Notes: generated by a model not told the origin, from the sequence alone. A DNA stretch of 64,000 nucleotides from Streptomyces sp. NRRL S-31 (GCF_000718775.1 NZ_JOCB01000029.1:10599-74598), one strand, 5' to 3'. Shown: positions 17,663 to 27,250, counted from the stretch's first letter. A program made the numbers and translations.

Positions 17663-19035
17663 GCAAGGCCGACCAGCTGGGCGCCGGACGCTTCGGCGGC
17701 GCCCGGCCCGTCAGCGCGCGCCGGCAGGCCGTGGCCGCCGCGACCGGTGTGCCGACCGACGGCGTGGCTCCGCCCGGCGAACTGCCCGTGGGCCGGATCA
17801 GCCCCAACCCCGACAACCCCCGCTCGCAGCTGGGCGACCTGACCGACCTCACCGGCAGCCTGAGCACCCACGGCCAGAAGCAGGCCATCACGGTCATGAA
17901 CCGCGACGCCTATCTCGCGGCCAACCCGGACCGCGCGGGCGACCTGGAGCCGAACACCACCCACGTCGTGATCGACGGCAGCAGCCGACTGGCCGCCGCC
18001 CGCGAAGCCGGCCTGGCCACCATCAAGGTCATGGTGAGCGACGACCAGGGCAGCACCTCGGAGGAGCTCCTGGAGTCCGCGCTGGTCGCCAACATCCACC
18101 GGCAGGACCTGGAGGAACTCGACGAGGCCCGGGCCCTCCAGCGGCTGCTCGCCATCCACGGCAGCCAGACCGCCCTGGCCAAGCGGCTGCACCGCTCCCA
18201 GGGCTGGGTGTCGCAACGGCTGGCGCTGCTCACGCTCACGCCCGAACTCCAGGCGCTGATCGGCCGGGAGCCCATCGACCTGCTGCGCGCCGTCGGCAAC
18301 AAGCCGGCCGACCAGCAGATGGCGGCGCTCGAGGCGCTCAAGGCCGAACGCGCCCGCCGGGACGCGGAGAAGGCGGCCCGCAAGGCCGCTCGCCAGCCGG
18401 AACCGACGGCGGCCGACCTCGGCACGGACCTCGGAACCGGCACCGGTCCGGTGGAGGACGACGACGCGGGCGGCACCGGTGCCGTACCGGCCACCGCGGC
18501 CGGGCCGGCACCGGTGCGTGACGAACCGCCGGCCGTACCGGCCCAGGCGCCGCCCGTCCAGGCGGACACCGACATCCCGGTCCAGGCACCACCACCGGCC
18601 CGGACGGACACCGCCGACCCGGAGCCGGACCTGATGCCGGTGCCGGAGCCGGAGCCTGAGGTGGAGGTGGAGGTGGAGGTGGAGGCGGTCAGCGGGGCCG
18701 CGTCCACGGCGTCACCCGCCGTACCACCGGCCGCGTCACCCGCCGTGCCGTCCCCGGCGCCGTCGGAACCGGTCCAGCCGATCGCCCCGCCGCGGACGGC
18801 CGCCGTGCCCTCCGACCCCGCCCCGGCGACGGCCGCGAACGGAAAACCCGCCCGGACCCTGCCCTACGACGAGCCCGGATCCCTCGCGATCCTGCTGGAC
18901 CGGAAGATCGAGAGCGACGACACGTTCTTCGACCTCGTCGACTTCCTGAGCGTCAGGGCACTCCAGCGCGACCCCGCCCGGCTGGGCGCGCTCGCGCGGC
19001 GCCTCGTCGACCAGACCACCGCTCAGGTCGACTGA
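17659..19035 (+). CDS. parB: ParB-family partition protein with long disordered tail
   Basis: The protein has 458 residues. The ParB/Spo0J nuclease-like domain lies at about 40-150 (ISPNPDNPR, VIDGSSRLAAA, ALVANIHRQDLEELDEARALQRLL), followed by a helix-turn-helix (TALAKRLHRSQGWVSQRLALL, about 172-192). Residues 235-415 are Pro/Ala/Glu-rich, with an EPEPEVEVEVEVE run, and a short conserved-looking C-terminal segment may dimerise. The usual second-box motif is weakened (GSSRLAAAREAGL). No standard parS was seen close by. The gene overlaps parA by four bases and ends in a hairpin. Confidence 0.93.
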   Translation: MSKADQLGAGRFGGARPVSARRQAVAAATGVPTDGVAPPGELPVGRISPNPDNPRSQLGDLTDLTGSLSTHGQKQAITVMNRDAYLAANPDRAGDLEPNTTHVVIDGSSRLAAAREAGLATIKVMVSDDQGSTSEELLESALVANIHRQDLEELDEARALQRLLAIHGSQTALAKRLHRSQGWVSQRLALLTLTPELQALIGREPIDLLRAVGNKPADQQMAALEALKAERARRDAEKAARKAARQPEPTAADLGTDLGTGTGPVEDDDAGGTGAVPATAAGPAPVRDEPPAVPAQAPPVQADTDIPVQAPPPARTDTADPEPDLMPVPEPEPEVEVEVEVEAVSGAASTASPAVPPAASPAVPSPAPSEPVQPIAPPRTAAVPSDPAPATAANGKPARTLPYDEPGSLAILLDRKIESDDTFFDLVDFLSVRALQRDPARLGALARRLVDQTTAQVD

Positions 19036-19052
19036 CCCGTGCGCCACGGTCC

Positions 19053-19082
19053 GCCCCGCTCCCCCACCCTCCGGAGCGGGGC
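19053..19082 (+). terminator. Hairpin terminator after parB
   Basis: A 10-bp stem, GCCCCGCTCC / GGAGCGGGGC, with a 10-base loop lies 17 bp past the stop codon. Confidence 0.7.
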
Positions 19083-19508
19083 CCTGCCGTACGCACGTAT
19101 GACGTGTGGCGAGGGGTGCTCCTGAAGCAGCAGGGTGCGGGTGACACCCGCGGTCGGATCGGGGTCCGCCGCGGCGCCGCCGGTCCGCAGCGGCGGGCGT
19201 CGGTCGATCACCGTGCTTCCCGTGAGGAGTCACACCCGTCGACACGCGTACGAGGACGAACGTCGGCCACCGTGCATATGTCATCGCACACACGTGCGGC
19301 TGTCCGGAAAGGCGGCTGCCGGAAAGGCGGCTGCCGCCGGGACGCCGGACCCAAGGGGGGAAGGTTCTTTCCCCGGCAGGAACCTGTCTCTCCCGCCCCG
19401 GCGTCATCCGGGGGACGGTGGATGTGTTCCCGGCAGGACGCGGCCCACGGGGGCCCGCCGCCCCGGGTGCGCCACCACCGCTTCGACCGTCTCCGCAGGA
19501 GTGCCCTC
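19083..19508. other. Gene-free stretch upstream of the hydrolase
   Basis: I see no credible gene in these 426 bp. A 15-bp tandem duplication (CCGGAAAGGCGGCTG twice, about 19313-19342) is the only notable structure. It presumably carries the hydrolase promoter. Confidence 0.5.
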
Positions 19509-20465
19509 ATGGGCCGGACCAACGTCACCTTCCACAGCGCCGGTATCGAGATCGCCGCCCACCTCCACACCCCCGACACCCCGGCGTCCGGCCCGCGTCC
19601 GGCGCTGGTCGTCGGTCACCCTGGGACGGGGGTGAAGGAGCAGACGTCCGGCACGTACGCGCGGCGGATGGCCGAGCGCGGCTTCGTCGCCCTCGCCTTC
19701 GACGCCGCCCACCAGGGCGCCTCGGGCGGTCTGCCGCGCGGTCTGGAGGACCCCGCGCAGCGCGTGGAGGACTTCAAGGCCGCCGTGTCCTACCTGACCA
19801 CCCGCCCGGAGGTCGACGCGGAGCGGATCGGTCTGCTCGGCATCTGCGCCTCGGGCGGCTACTCGCTGGCCGCCGCCGGCGGCGACCACCGGGTCAGGGC
19901 CGTGGCCACCGTGAGCACCGCCGACCCCTCCCGCCAGTTCCGCCTGGGCGCCGACGGCACCCAGGACCCCGCCGTCTTCCAGTCCCTGCTGGACTCCGCC
20001 GCCCGGGCCCGGACCGCCGCCGCCCGCGGCGAGGACCCCGGCGCGATGGAGGTCTTCCCGCCCACCGCCGAGCAGGCGGCCGCGCTCGGCGGCGAACACG
20101 GCGCCGAGGGCTTCGAGTACTACCGCACCCCGCGCGGCGGGCACGAGCGGTCCGCGCGGTTCCTGGCCTGGGAGAGCGTCGACAGGCTCGCGGGCTACGA
20201 CGCCTTCTTCGCCGTCCCGCTGATCGGCCCCCGCCCGCTGCTCCAGATCATCGGCGAGCGCGCCGTTACCGCCTGGATGGCCGTGGAGGCGCACCAGCGC
20301 GCCACCGGCCCCAGTGAAGTACACCGGATCGCGGGCGCCAGCCACGTCGACCTCTACGACAAGGAGGAGTACGTCGGCCCCGCCATCGACCGGCTCGCCG
20401 ACTTCTTCACCACCCACCTCACCACCCGCCTCACTGCCCCGGGCCGGCCGGCGACGGCCGGGTGA
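19509..20465 (+). CDS. Alpha/beta hydrolase with dienelactone-hydrolase-like Cys elbow
   Basis: The 318-residue protein starts at the ATG at 19509, after AGGAG. The nucleophile elbow reads GICASGGYS, with cysteine where serine is usual, as in dienelactone hydrolases; the catalytic His lies in GASHVDLYDKEE near the C-terminus. Upstream, VVGHPGTGVKEQ supplies the oxyanion region. Related COG1073 proteins are broad esterases or peptidase-like enzymes. It has no signal peptide, so it acts in the cytoplasm. The upstream frame to 19104 was not used, since it lacks a ribosome site and coding character. The substrate is unknown. Confidence 0.87.
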   Translation: MGRTNVTFHSAGIEIAAHLHTPDTPASGPRPALVVGHPGTGVKEQTSGTYARRMAERGFVALAFDAAHQGASGGLPRGLEDPAQRVEDFKAAVSYLTTRPEVDAERIGLLGICASGGYSLAAAGGDHRVRAVATVSTADPSRQFRLGADGTQDPAVFQSLLDSAARARTAAARGEDPGAMEVFPPTAEQAAALGGEHGAEGFEYYRTPRGGHERSARFLAWESVDRLAGYDAFFAVPLIGPRPLLQIIGERAVTAWMAVEAHQRATGPSEVHRIAGASHVDLYDKEEYVGPAIDRLADFFTTHLTTRLTAPGRPATAG

Positions 20466-20561
20466 CCCGCCTTCCGAACAGGGCCGTCTCATCGGACGGC
20501 CTGCCGCCCCGGGCCCTCCCCGCCCCTTGCTTTAATGACCGTTCCCGAACTGGGGGTGGGA

Positions 20562-22805
20562 ATGGACAAGGCGGAGTTCGGCCGGCTGCTGCGCGCGGCA
20601 CGGCAGCGTTCGCTGCTGACGCTGGAGAGCCTGGCCGAGGCGTCCGGGGTGAGTGTGCGGGCCATCAGCAACATGGAACGCGGACAGAGCCTGCCGCGGC
20701 AGGCGACGCTGAGCGAGCTGATGGACGCCCTGGAGCTGGACGAGCAGGAGCGGCGCCGGTTCGTCGAGGCGTCGATGCGCCGTACGGAGCGCGCCCCCCG
20801 GCAACTGCCGCCGGACCTCGCCACGTTCCGCGGCCGGACGGAGGCGCTCGCGGCCGTCCACCGGATCACCTCACACGTCGCCGGGCACGGCGCACACGTC
20901 GTCATCTCCGCGATCGGCGGCATGGCGGGGGTCGGCAAGACGGCGCTCGCCGTGCACTGGGCCCACCAGGAGGCGGACCGGTTCCCCGACGGCCAGCTGT
21001 ACGTGAACCTGCGCGGCTTCGAGGACTCGGGGCGTCCCCTGAGTCCCGGGGACGCCCTCGCCGGGTTCCTCGAGGCGCTCGGGGTGCCCAGTTCCTCGGT
21101 GCCGCGCGGGCTGGAGGAGCGGTCGGCGCTGTTCCGGGAGCGGACGGCGTCCCGGCGGCTGATCGTCGTACTCGACAACGCGCGCGACGAGGAGCAGGTC
21201 AGGCCGCTGCTGCCGGCGTCGACGGGGTGTCTGACCATCATCACCTCGCGCAGTCAGCTGTCCGGTCTGGCCGTGACCGAGGGCGCCACCCTGGTCGGCC
21301 TGGACGTGTGGACGCGCGAGGAGGCGCTGGCGGCGCTCGCGGCCCGGATCGGCGAGGAGCGGTGCCGGGCGGAGCCCCGGGCGGCGGCGGAACTGGTGGA
21401 GCTGTGCGGGTTCCTGCCGCTGGCGGTGGCGATCGTGGGCGCCCAGGTGAGCGCCTCACCGCAGCTTCCGCTGGGGCCGGTGGTGCGCGAACTGCGCGAC
21501 TCCCGGCCGCGACTGGACGCCCTGTCCAGCGGTGACCGGCGGGTCGACGTCCGTGCCGTGTTCTCGTGGTCGTACCGGGCCCTGACCCCCGGGACCGCAC
21601 GGTTCTTCCGGTTCCTGGCCCTGCACCCGGGGCCGTCGGTGTCGGCGGAGGCCGCCGCCTCGCTCGCGGGCATCGGCATGGCGGAGGCCCGGCGGCACTT
21701 GCGCGAGCTGATCTCGGCGAACCTGCTGTCGCGGGACGCGGAGGGGCGGTACGTCCTGCACGACCTGGTGCGTGCCTACGGCGCCGAACTGGTCGAGGAG
21801 GAGCGGGACGACCGGCTCGGCGCCCAGACCCGGCTGCTGGACTACCTGCGCCACAACGCCCGCCTGGCCAACCGGCTCCTGGGCCGTGCCGAGTCCGAGC
21901 CACCCGAGCCGCCCGCCGACGGGGTGGTGCGCATCACCTTCGACACCCGCGAGGGGGCGCTGGACTGGTTCCGCCAGGAGGAGTCGACCGTCGCGGCGGC
22001 GCTGCGCTCCCTGGACGACCCGCGGCTGCTGTGGTTCCGCGTGAACACCCAGGACTGGGTCAGCTACTACTCGGTCACGGGCCGCTGGACGGAGGAGATC
22101 GAGACCAAGCGCATCGGCCTGGAGGCGGCCCTGCTGCTGGACGAACCGACCGCCGTCGCGCGCAACTCCGCTTCCCTCGCCCGGGCGCTGGCGGAGACGG
22201 GCCGGACCGAGGAGGCCGACCAACAGGTCGAGTTGCTGCTCGGACTGCTGCACCGGCTGGGTCCGGTCGAGCGCGCGGCCACCGAGCGGAGCATCGGCTG
22301 GGTACGCGGCCGTCAGAAGCGGCACGCCGAGGCCCTGCACCATGCCCGCAGGGCGCTGGAGATCTACCGCGCCGAAGGGGACGACGGGGCCGCGGCCCGT
22401 GAGATGAACGCGGTCGGCTGGTACCTCGCGCTGCTCGGCCGGTACGAGGAGACGATCGCCCTGTGCGAGGAGGCGGTTCCCCTGCTGCGGCGGCACCGCA
22501 ACGTCCGAATCGAGGCCGCCGCCCGGGACACCATGGGCTACGCCCGGCAGCGCCTCGGCGACCTCGACGCCGCGATGGCGGACTACCGGGAGTCGCTGCG
22601 GCTGTACGGGGAGGGCTTCGACGGCTACAACCAGGCCGAGGTGCTCGACCACCTCGCGACGGCGCAGCAGGAGCGGGGTGACCGTGCGGGCGCCCGGGAG
22701 AGCTGGCTGCGGGCGGCCGACCTGCTGAGCGCGATCAACAGTCCGCGAGCGGCACGCATGCGGGCCAACGCCCAGGCCCTGGACACTCCCCCGAACCCGG
22801 CGTAG
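20562..22805 (+). CDS. XRE-HTH / NB-ARC / TPR regulator (SARP-like without OmpR domain)
   Basis: The protein has 747 residues from the ATG at 20562, preceded by GGGGGTGGGA; an in-frame ATG at 20535 is possible but lacks a ribosome site. An XRE helix-turn-helix (about 10-60, GVSVRAISNMERGQSLP) is followed by an NB-ARC ATPase: Walker A GMAGVGKT, kinase-2 LIVVLDNARDEEQ, RNBS-B TSRSQL and GLPL-like GFLPLAVAI. A TPR region fills the last 300 residues. This is the STAND signalling architecture common in Streptomyces, in which nucleotide-driven assembly controls DNA binding. It stands alone; target genes are unknown. Confidence 0.9.
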   Translation: MDKAEFGRLLRAARQRSLLTLESLAEASGVSVRAISNMERGQSLPRQATLSELMDALELDEQERRRFVEASMRRTERAPRQLPPDLATFRGRTEALAAVHRITSHVAGHGAHVVISAIGGMAGVGKTALAVHWAHQEADRFPDGQLYVNLRGFEDSGRPLSPGDALAGFLEALGVPSSSVPRGLEERSALFRERTASRRLIVVLDNARDEEQVRPLLPASTGCLTIITSRSQLSGLAVTEGATLVGLDVWTREEALAALAARIGEERCRAEPRAAAELVELCGFLPLAVAIVGAQVSASPQLPLGPVVRELRDSRPRLDALSSGDRRVDVRAVFSWSYRALTPGTARFFRFLALHPGPSVSAEAAASLAGIGMAEARRHLRELISANLLSRDAEGRYVLHDLVRAYGAELVEEERDDRLGAQTRLLDYLRHNARLANRLLGRAESEPPEPPADGVVRITFDTREGALDWFRQEESTVAAALRSLDDPRLLWFRVNTQDWVSYYSVTGRWTEEIETKRIGLEAALLLDEPTAVARNSASLARALAETGRTEEADQQVELLLGLLHRLGPVERAATERSIGWVRGRQKRHAEALHHARRALEIYRAEGDDGAAAREMNAVGWYLALLGRYEETIALCEEAVPLLRRHRNVRIEAAARDTMGYARQRLGDLDAAMADYRESLRLYGEGFDGYNQAEVLDHLATAQQERGDRAGARESWLRAADLLSAINSPRAARMRANAQALDTPPNPA

Positions 22806-22884
22806 CGGCCCCGCCGGACCCCCGCCCGCTCCCGCCCACCTCCGCCCGTGGCCCGCACACGTGCCGGGAAGCGCGCTCAGCCGC

Positions 22885-23319
22885 TTACGCGGGTGTCCGC
22901 CCGTCCGGCGGTCCGCCGCCCGTGTCGGCCGCCGCGTAGGGGTCGCGGATGCTGACGTCCGCACCGAACTCCAGACGGCCGAAGACCCAGTCGATCGGGT
23001 GGCACTCCCGTGCGTCGGGCAGTCGCACGACGAGGGGGACGGTCTCGGGGTGGGCGGCCGGGGCGTAGCCCCAGGCTCCGCCGATGTGCCGCGTGAGGAT
23101 CTCGCCGACGTAGCAGCCGAAGGCGACGAGGGATTCCGCCATGTCCTCGCCGGTCACACCTTCGGCGCGGAAGCCGTCGACGATGTCCTCCACCAGCTCG
23201 ATGCTCTCGGGACTGTAGTCCAGCTCCGCATCACTGATGTCGGCCGCGGTCGCGACGATGGCGGCGGCATGCCGAGGAGCGCTACCGGGCTCCAGCGGGG
23301 GGTTCAGGTGCACCTGCAT
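22885..23319 (-). CDS. Hypothetical 144-residue acidic protein
   Basis: The protein has an acidic N-terminal helical half and a central motif CYVGEILTRHIGGAWGYAP followed by HPIDWVFGRLEFG. This pattern recurs in small actinobacterial proteins of unknown function (DUF3806-like). It has no signal peptide or helix-turn-helix. The start codon ATG is at 23317-23319. It lies between convergent and divergent neighbours and so is its own transcription unit. Confidence 0.65.
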   Translation of the reverse strand: MQVHLNPPLEPGSAPRHAAAIVATAADISDAELDYSPESIELVEDIVDGFRAEGVTGEDMAESLVAFGCYVGEILTRHIGGAWGYAPAAHPETVPLVVRLPDARECHPIDWVFGRLEFGADVSIRDPYAAADTGGGPPDGRTPA

Positions 23320-23555
23320 GTCGGTCCTCGGGCTGTGGCCGTCAATGGCGTCGGGGCTTACCGCACATCACCCGGCCGGACATGTCCCCGCCCGGATCGA
23401 ACCGAGCCCCGCGGACACGCGGTGCGCTGGCGGTCAACCGGCCGTGCGCTGACTGGACACCTGACCGGCAGAGTCCGGCATAGCGTGACGCGGTGCAGCC
23501 GCGGCGGAGCCACCGCCTGCCGGTCTCCGCCCCCGCCTGGAACAGGACCCCCCAC

Positions 23556-25187
23556 ATGAAGCTCGCGGCCGACTCGGCATGGGCTCCTCTCGCGGCGCGT
23601 GTCTTCCGCGCGCTGTGGATCGCGCAGCTGGTGTCCAACACCGGTAGCTGGATGCAGACGGTCGGCGCCCAGTGGCTCCTCGTCGGGCACGGAGACGCCC
23701 TGGTGACGCTCGTGCAGACGGCCTCCAGCCTCCCGGTCGTCCTGCTCGCCCTGCCTTCCGGTGTGCTGGCCGACCGCTACGACCGCCGCGGGGTGCTCCT
23801 GACCGCCCAGTTCGCCATGCTCGGCGTCTCCGCCGTGCTGACGGTGCTCGCGTTCCAGGGCTCGCTCGGCCCGGGGGTCCTCCTCGGCCTCACCTTCCTG
23901 CTGGGCTGCGGCACCGCGCTGATGGGCCCGGCCTGGCAGGCGATCCAGCCGGAACTGGTGGAGCGCGCGCAGTTGGGGCAGGCGGCGGCGCTGGGGGCCG
24001 TGAACGTGAACCTGGCCCGCGCCGTGGGGCCGGCCCTCGGCGGCGCGGTGGTCGCCGCGGCGGGCGCGGGCTGGGTCTTCGCCTTCAACGCCCTGTCCTA
24101 CCTGGGCATCGCGGCGGTGCTGCTGCTGTGGCACCGGCCGGCGACGCCCCAGCCCACTGTGCAGAGCGAAGGACTCCTGGCAGCCGTGCAGGCAGGCCGC
24201 CGTTACGTCTGGCACGCCCCCGGTGTCCGCCGGGTAATGCTGCGCACGATCCTGTTCATCCCCGGCGGAGCCGCCCTGTGGTCGCTGCTCCCCCTCGTCG
24301 CGAGCCGTTCCCTGGGCCTCGGGTCGGGCGGGTACGGGCTGCTGCTCGGCGTGGTCGGCGTCGGCGCGGTGGGCGGCGCCTTCGCCCTGCCCGTGATCCG
24401 GCGCCGGCTGGGTGCCAACGGCACCCTCGCCGCCGGGGCGGCGGTCTTCGCCGCGACGCTGGTGGTGCTGGCCACGGCCCGGCTGCCCTGGATCGCGGCG
24501 GTCTCGTTGCTGCCCGCGGGTCTGGCCTGGATCGGCGTGCTGTCCGCCCTCAACGCCGCTGTCCAGCAGCGGATGCCCGGCTGGGTCCGGGGCCGCGGAC
24601 TCGCCATCTACCTGGTGGTGTTCCAGGGCGGCCAGGCGCTGACCGCACCGCTGTGGGGGCTGCTGGCCGGGAAGCTGGGGCTGACCACCGCCCTTCTGAT
24701 CGGCGCCGCGCTGCTGGTGGGCGGCGCGCTGAGTGTGCGCCGCTGGCCGATGTACGAGCCCGACTGGCTCGACCCGAGCCCCTCCGACCACTGGCCCGTC
24801 CCGCCCCTGGTGTTCGAACCCGGGCCGGCCGACGGCCCGGTGCTGGTCTCCGTGACGTACCGGATCGCCCCGGAGAACCGGGCCGCCTTCACCGACTGCA
24901 TGCGGCAAATGGCCCGTTCCCGGCGCCGCACCGGAGCCCTGACCTGGGGTCTCTACCAGGACGGCGGTGATCCGGAGCGGTTCGTCGAGAACTACCTGGT
25001 CGCTTCCTGGGCGGAGCACATGGCCCAGCACCACAGCCGGCTCACGGCCAACGACCGCCGCTTCGAGGAGCAGACGCGCCGGCTCGTCATGGAGGGCACC
25101 GCACCGGAGGTGACCCATGCCTTCGACGCGACCGCCGGACCCGTGGTCGCCGTCGGGCAGCAGGAAGCGCACCGGACTCAGACGTAG
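23556..25187 (+). CDS. MFS transporter with C-terminal ABM-like domain
   Basis: The protein has 543 residues; the ATG at 23556 has ACAGGA eight bases upstream. Residues 1-400 form a 10-12 helix transporter of the MFS_3 (enterobactin exporter EntS-like) type, with ADRYDRRG in the first cytoplasmic loop. The last 110 residues (VLVSVTYRIAPENRAAFTDCM to EVTHAF) resemble an antibiotic-biosynthesis-monooxygenase ferredoxin-like domain. This fusion is known in the MFS_3 family. It probably exports small hydrophobic compounds; the extra domain may sense or bind them. Confidence 0.88.
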   Translation: MKLAADSAWAPLAARVFRALWIAQLVSNTGSWMQTVGAQWLLVGHGDALVTLVQTASSLPVVLLALPSGVLADRYDRRGVLLTAQFAMLGVSAVLTVLAFQGSLGPGVLLGLTFLLGCGTALMGPAWQAIQPELVERAQLGQAAALGAVNVNLARAVGPALGGAVVAAAGAGWVFAFNALSYLGIAAVLLLWHRPATPQPTVQSEGLLAAVQAGRRYVWHAPGVRRVMLRTILFIPGGAALWSLLPLVASRSLGLGSGGYGLLLGVVGVGAVGGAFALPVIRRRLGANGTLAAGAAVFAATLVVLATARLPWIAAVSLLPAGLAWIGVLSALNAAVQQRMPGWVRGRGLAIYLVVFQGGQALTAPLWGLLAGKLGLTTALLIGAALLVGGALSVRRWPMYEPDWLDPSPSDHWPVPPLVFEPGPADGPVLVSVTYRIAPENRAAFTDCMRQMARSRRRTGALTWGLYQDGGDPERFVENYLVASWAEHMAQHHSRLTANDRRFEEQTRRLVMEGTAPEVTHAFDATAGPVVAVGQQEAHRTQT

Positions 25188-25288
25188 GGGACAGGGGCGG
25201 CGGAACCGCACCCCTCAAGTTCCCCGGACGACCTCGACGGCAGTATGTCGATACGGCCCTCGATACACACTCACGAAGGAAAGAAACA

Positions 25289-25726
25289 ATGTTCCAGCGC
25301 ATTCTCGTCGCTGTCGATTCCAGCCCCGCCCGCCACTCCGTCGTACGCCTGGCCGGTGACATGGCCCGGCTGGCCGGTGCCAAGGTCAACGTCCTGCACA
25401 TGGCCACTGCCACGGCGTCGCTCGCCGCGGTGGTCTCCCTGGAGGACGACACGGAGGCCAAGGCCGTCCTCGACGAGGCCGTCACCTCGCTGCGTGAGGC
25501 GGGCGTCGAGGCCGAGGGCACCGTCGCCAACGGCCTGACGACCCAGATCGCCACCACCATCTCCGCCGCCGCCGAGGGGTGGCAGGCCGACCTGCTGATC
25601 CTCAGCCCGCACCACCGCGGCTCGCTCGAGGCCCTCTTCAACCCCCGGGTCAGCGACGCCGTCGTGCACAGCAGCCGTATCGCCGTCCTCCTGGCGCCCG
25701 CGGACGACTCCGACGACCAGAGCTGA
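25289..25726 (+). CDS. Universal stress protein (UspA fold)
   Basis: The 145-residue single-domain protein has MFQRILVAVDSSPAR at the start, an HPHHRGS-like SPHHRGSLEALF loop and VHSSRIAVLLAP at the end, the Usp signature. The nucleotide-binding GxxGxxxxG is not clear, so ATP binding is uncertain. The ribosome site GAAGGAAAG precedes the ATG. It is a monocistronic gene closed by a strong terminator. Confidence 0.9.
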   Translation: MFQRILVAVDSSPARHSVVRLAGDMARLAGAKVNVLHMATATASLAAVVSLEDDTEAKAVLDEAVTSLREAGVEAEGTVANGLTTQIATTISAAAEGWQADLLILSPHHRGSLEALFNPRVSDAVVHSSRIAVLLAPADDSDDQS

Positions 25727-25739
25727 GCGTCGGTCGCGA

Positions 25740-25779
25740 AACAGGGGTGCGGCCCGCGTCTGCGGGCCGCACCCCTGTT
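25740..25779. terminator. Strong bidirectional hairpin terminator
   Basis: An 18-bp perfect stem with a 4-base loop (arms AACAGGGGTGCGGCCCGC and GCGGGCCGCACCCCTGTT) lies between the convergent usp and NmrA-like genes. Confidence 0.9.
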
Positions 25780-25801
25780 CCTTCCCTCCCCCGAAGGGCG
25801 A

Positions 25802-26653
25802 TCAGCGCACGCCGGCCCACGTGTCCCGGGCCCAGTCCTCGAACCGGGTCCAGCGAACCTCCGGGTGACCACCGTGGAGCGCGGGGATGTCGACGCGGTA
25901 GCCGGGTCCGTTGAGGAACGCCCACATCGCGTGCATGTCGGGATTGCCCACCGCCGCCAAGGGGTACGGCACGTGGCGGACCTCAAGTCCCAGCACCCTG
26001 CTCAGCGACGCGGCCATCTGCACGGGAGTGGGCGCGTCGCTGGCCAGCTCGATGCGCTGCCCGATGTAGGAAGCGGGGTTGAGCATCACTTCCGCCGCGA
26101 ACGCGCCGAGATCGGCGCGGGCCAGCTGCTGCAACGGCCGGTCGGAGGGCAACGGCAGGTCGAGGAAGCCCTCGGCGATGCGCTCCAGGCCGCCCAGCGC
26201 GTTGTCGAAGAAGTAGGTCGGCCCCAGGACCGTGTACGGCACGTCACCGGAGGCCAGCTCGGCCTCGATACGCGCCTTGCTCTCGAAGTGCGGCACTCCG
26301 CTGTCCTGGTCGGCGCCGGCCACCGAGCTGAACACGAGGTGCGGGACGCGCTCCCGCGTCGCGGCGGACAGGATCGCCCGGCCCTGCGCCACCTCCGCCT
26401 CGATCCCCGCCTCGAAGGGCGTGGTGAACGCGAAGACGCTGCTCACCCCGCGCATGGCGGCGGCGAGCGAGTCGGGATCGCTCAGCGACCCCGGCACCAC
26501 CTCGACGCCCTGTGCGGCCAGTTCGCGCGCTGCTCGCCGGCCCGGGTCACGGACCATCGCCCGGATGGGGACCTGGCGGTCCAGCAGGGCGTCCGTCACG
26601 GCCCCGCCCTGTCCGCCGGTTGCCGCGAGTACCAGAACCGGTGCATCGACCAT
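25802..26653 (-). CDS. NmrA-like NAD(P)-binding reductase
   Basis: The 283-residue protein starts at the ATG at 26651-26653 after GAGGAG. The N-terminus VLVLAATGGQGGAVTDALL is the NmrA/HSCARG-type GxxGxxG motif. FSSVAGADQDSGVPHFESKARIE follows, with a His-Phe-Glu-Ser-Lys in place of the Tyr-x-x-x-Lys of true short-chain dehydrogenases. Such proteins are either atypical reductases or redox sensors. Its longer upstream frame belongs to a tannase remnant and was not used. Confidence 0.88.
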   Translation of the reverse strand: MVDAPVLVLAATGGQGGAVTDALLDRQVPIRAMVRDPGRRAARELAAQGVEVVPGSLSDPDSLAAAMRGVSSVFAFTTPFEAGIEAEVAQGRAILSAATRERVPHLVFSSVAGADQDSGVPHFESKARIEAELASGDVPYTVLGPTYFFDNALGGLERIAEGFLDLPLPSDRPLQQLARADLGAFAAEVMLNPASYIGQRIELASDAPTPVQMAASLSRVLGLEVRHVPYPLAAVGNPDMHAMWAFLNGPGYRVDIPALHGGHPEVRWTRFEDWARDTWAGVR

Positions 26654-26779
26654 CGAAAACTCCTCTTCGCCCGTCGCGTTCACAACCCACTGGTGACGGC
26701 AATGATCCGCCACGGAGGTCACACCCGCGCCACGGTTCACCCGAAGAGGCGGAGCAGGGCGCTGCGAGTCGCATGGTGT

Positions 26780-27250
26780 GCGCGCACTGTCATGCCGCTT
26801 CCCCCTCCGCGGTGCCGGGGACGACGGCCAGGATGGTCGCCGGGACGGTCGGTGCCGGGACGACGGGACGCAGCGGAAGCAACCGACGCCGTTGTCCCCG
26901 GCCGCGTAGGCGCTGCCGCCCAGTGCCTGGAAGCAGCCGTTCCAGCCGCTCGCGGGCAGCCAGGTCCGCACCCTGGCGTGGTCGTCGCCGCCCGGGTGGG
27001 TGAGGGCAATGGTCATCTCGCAGCAGGCGGGGACACCGGTGACCGTGCCGCCCAGGAGCCCGCTCCCGTGGACCGTGCCGCCCTCCTCGCGGACCGACGC
27101 CGCGGACTCCACCGGAAGTAGGTGAGCACACGGCCACGACGGCACAGGCGCACGCGCGGATCAGACGTACGACGGGCGTACGGGACGTGTGAACGACGAG
27201 CCCACCTATGCGGAACCGGCGACCCGCACGAGGACGCCACCGGTTCAACC
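26780..27250 (-). pseudogene. Broken tannase/feruloyl-esterase gene (5' part only)
   Basis: Read leftward, one frame holds a signal-peptide-like stretch (VVRLIRACACAVVAVC, about 27130-27185). A different frame then continues with an esterase-like N-terminus (GTVTGVPACCEMTIALTHPGG, then RTWLPASGWNGCFQALGGSAYAAGD), which resembles the tannase/feruloyl esterase family. The match ends near 26870; the catalytic domain is missing and the sequence passes into unrelated DNA before the NmrA-like gene. A frameshift and a 3' truncation make this a relic. Confidence 0.5.
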
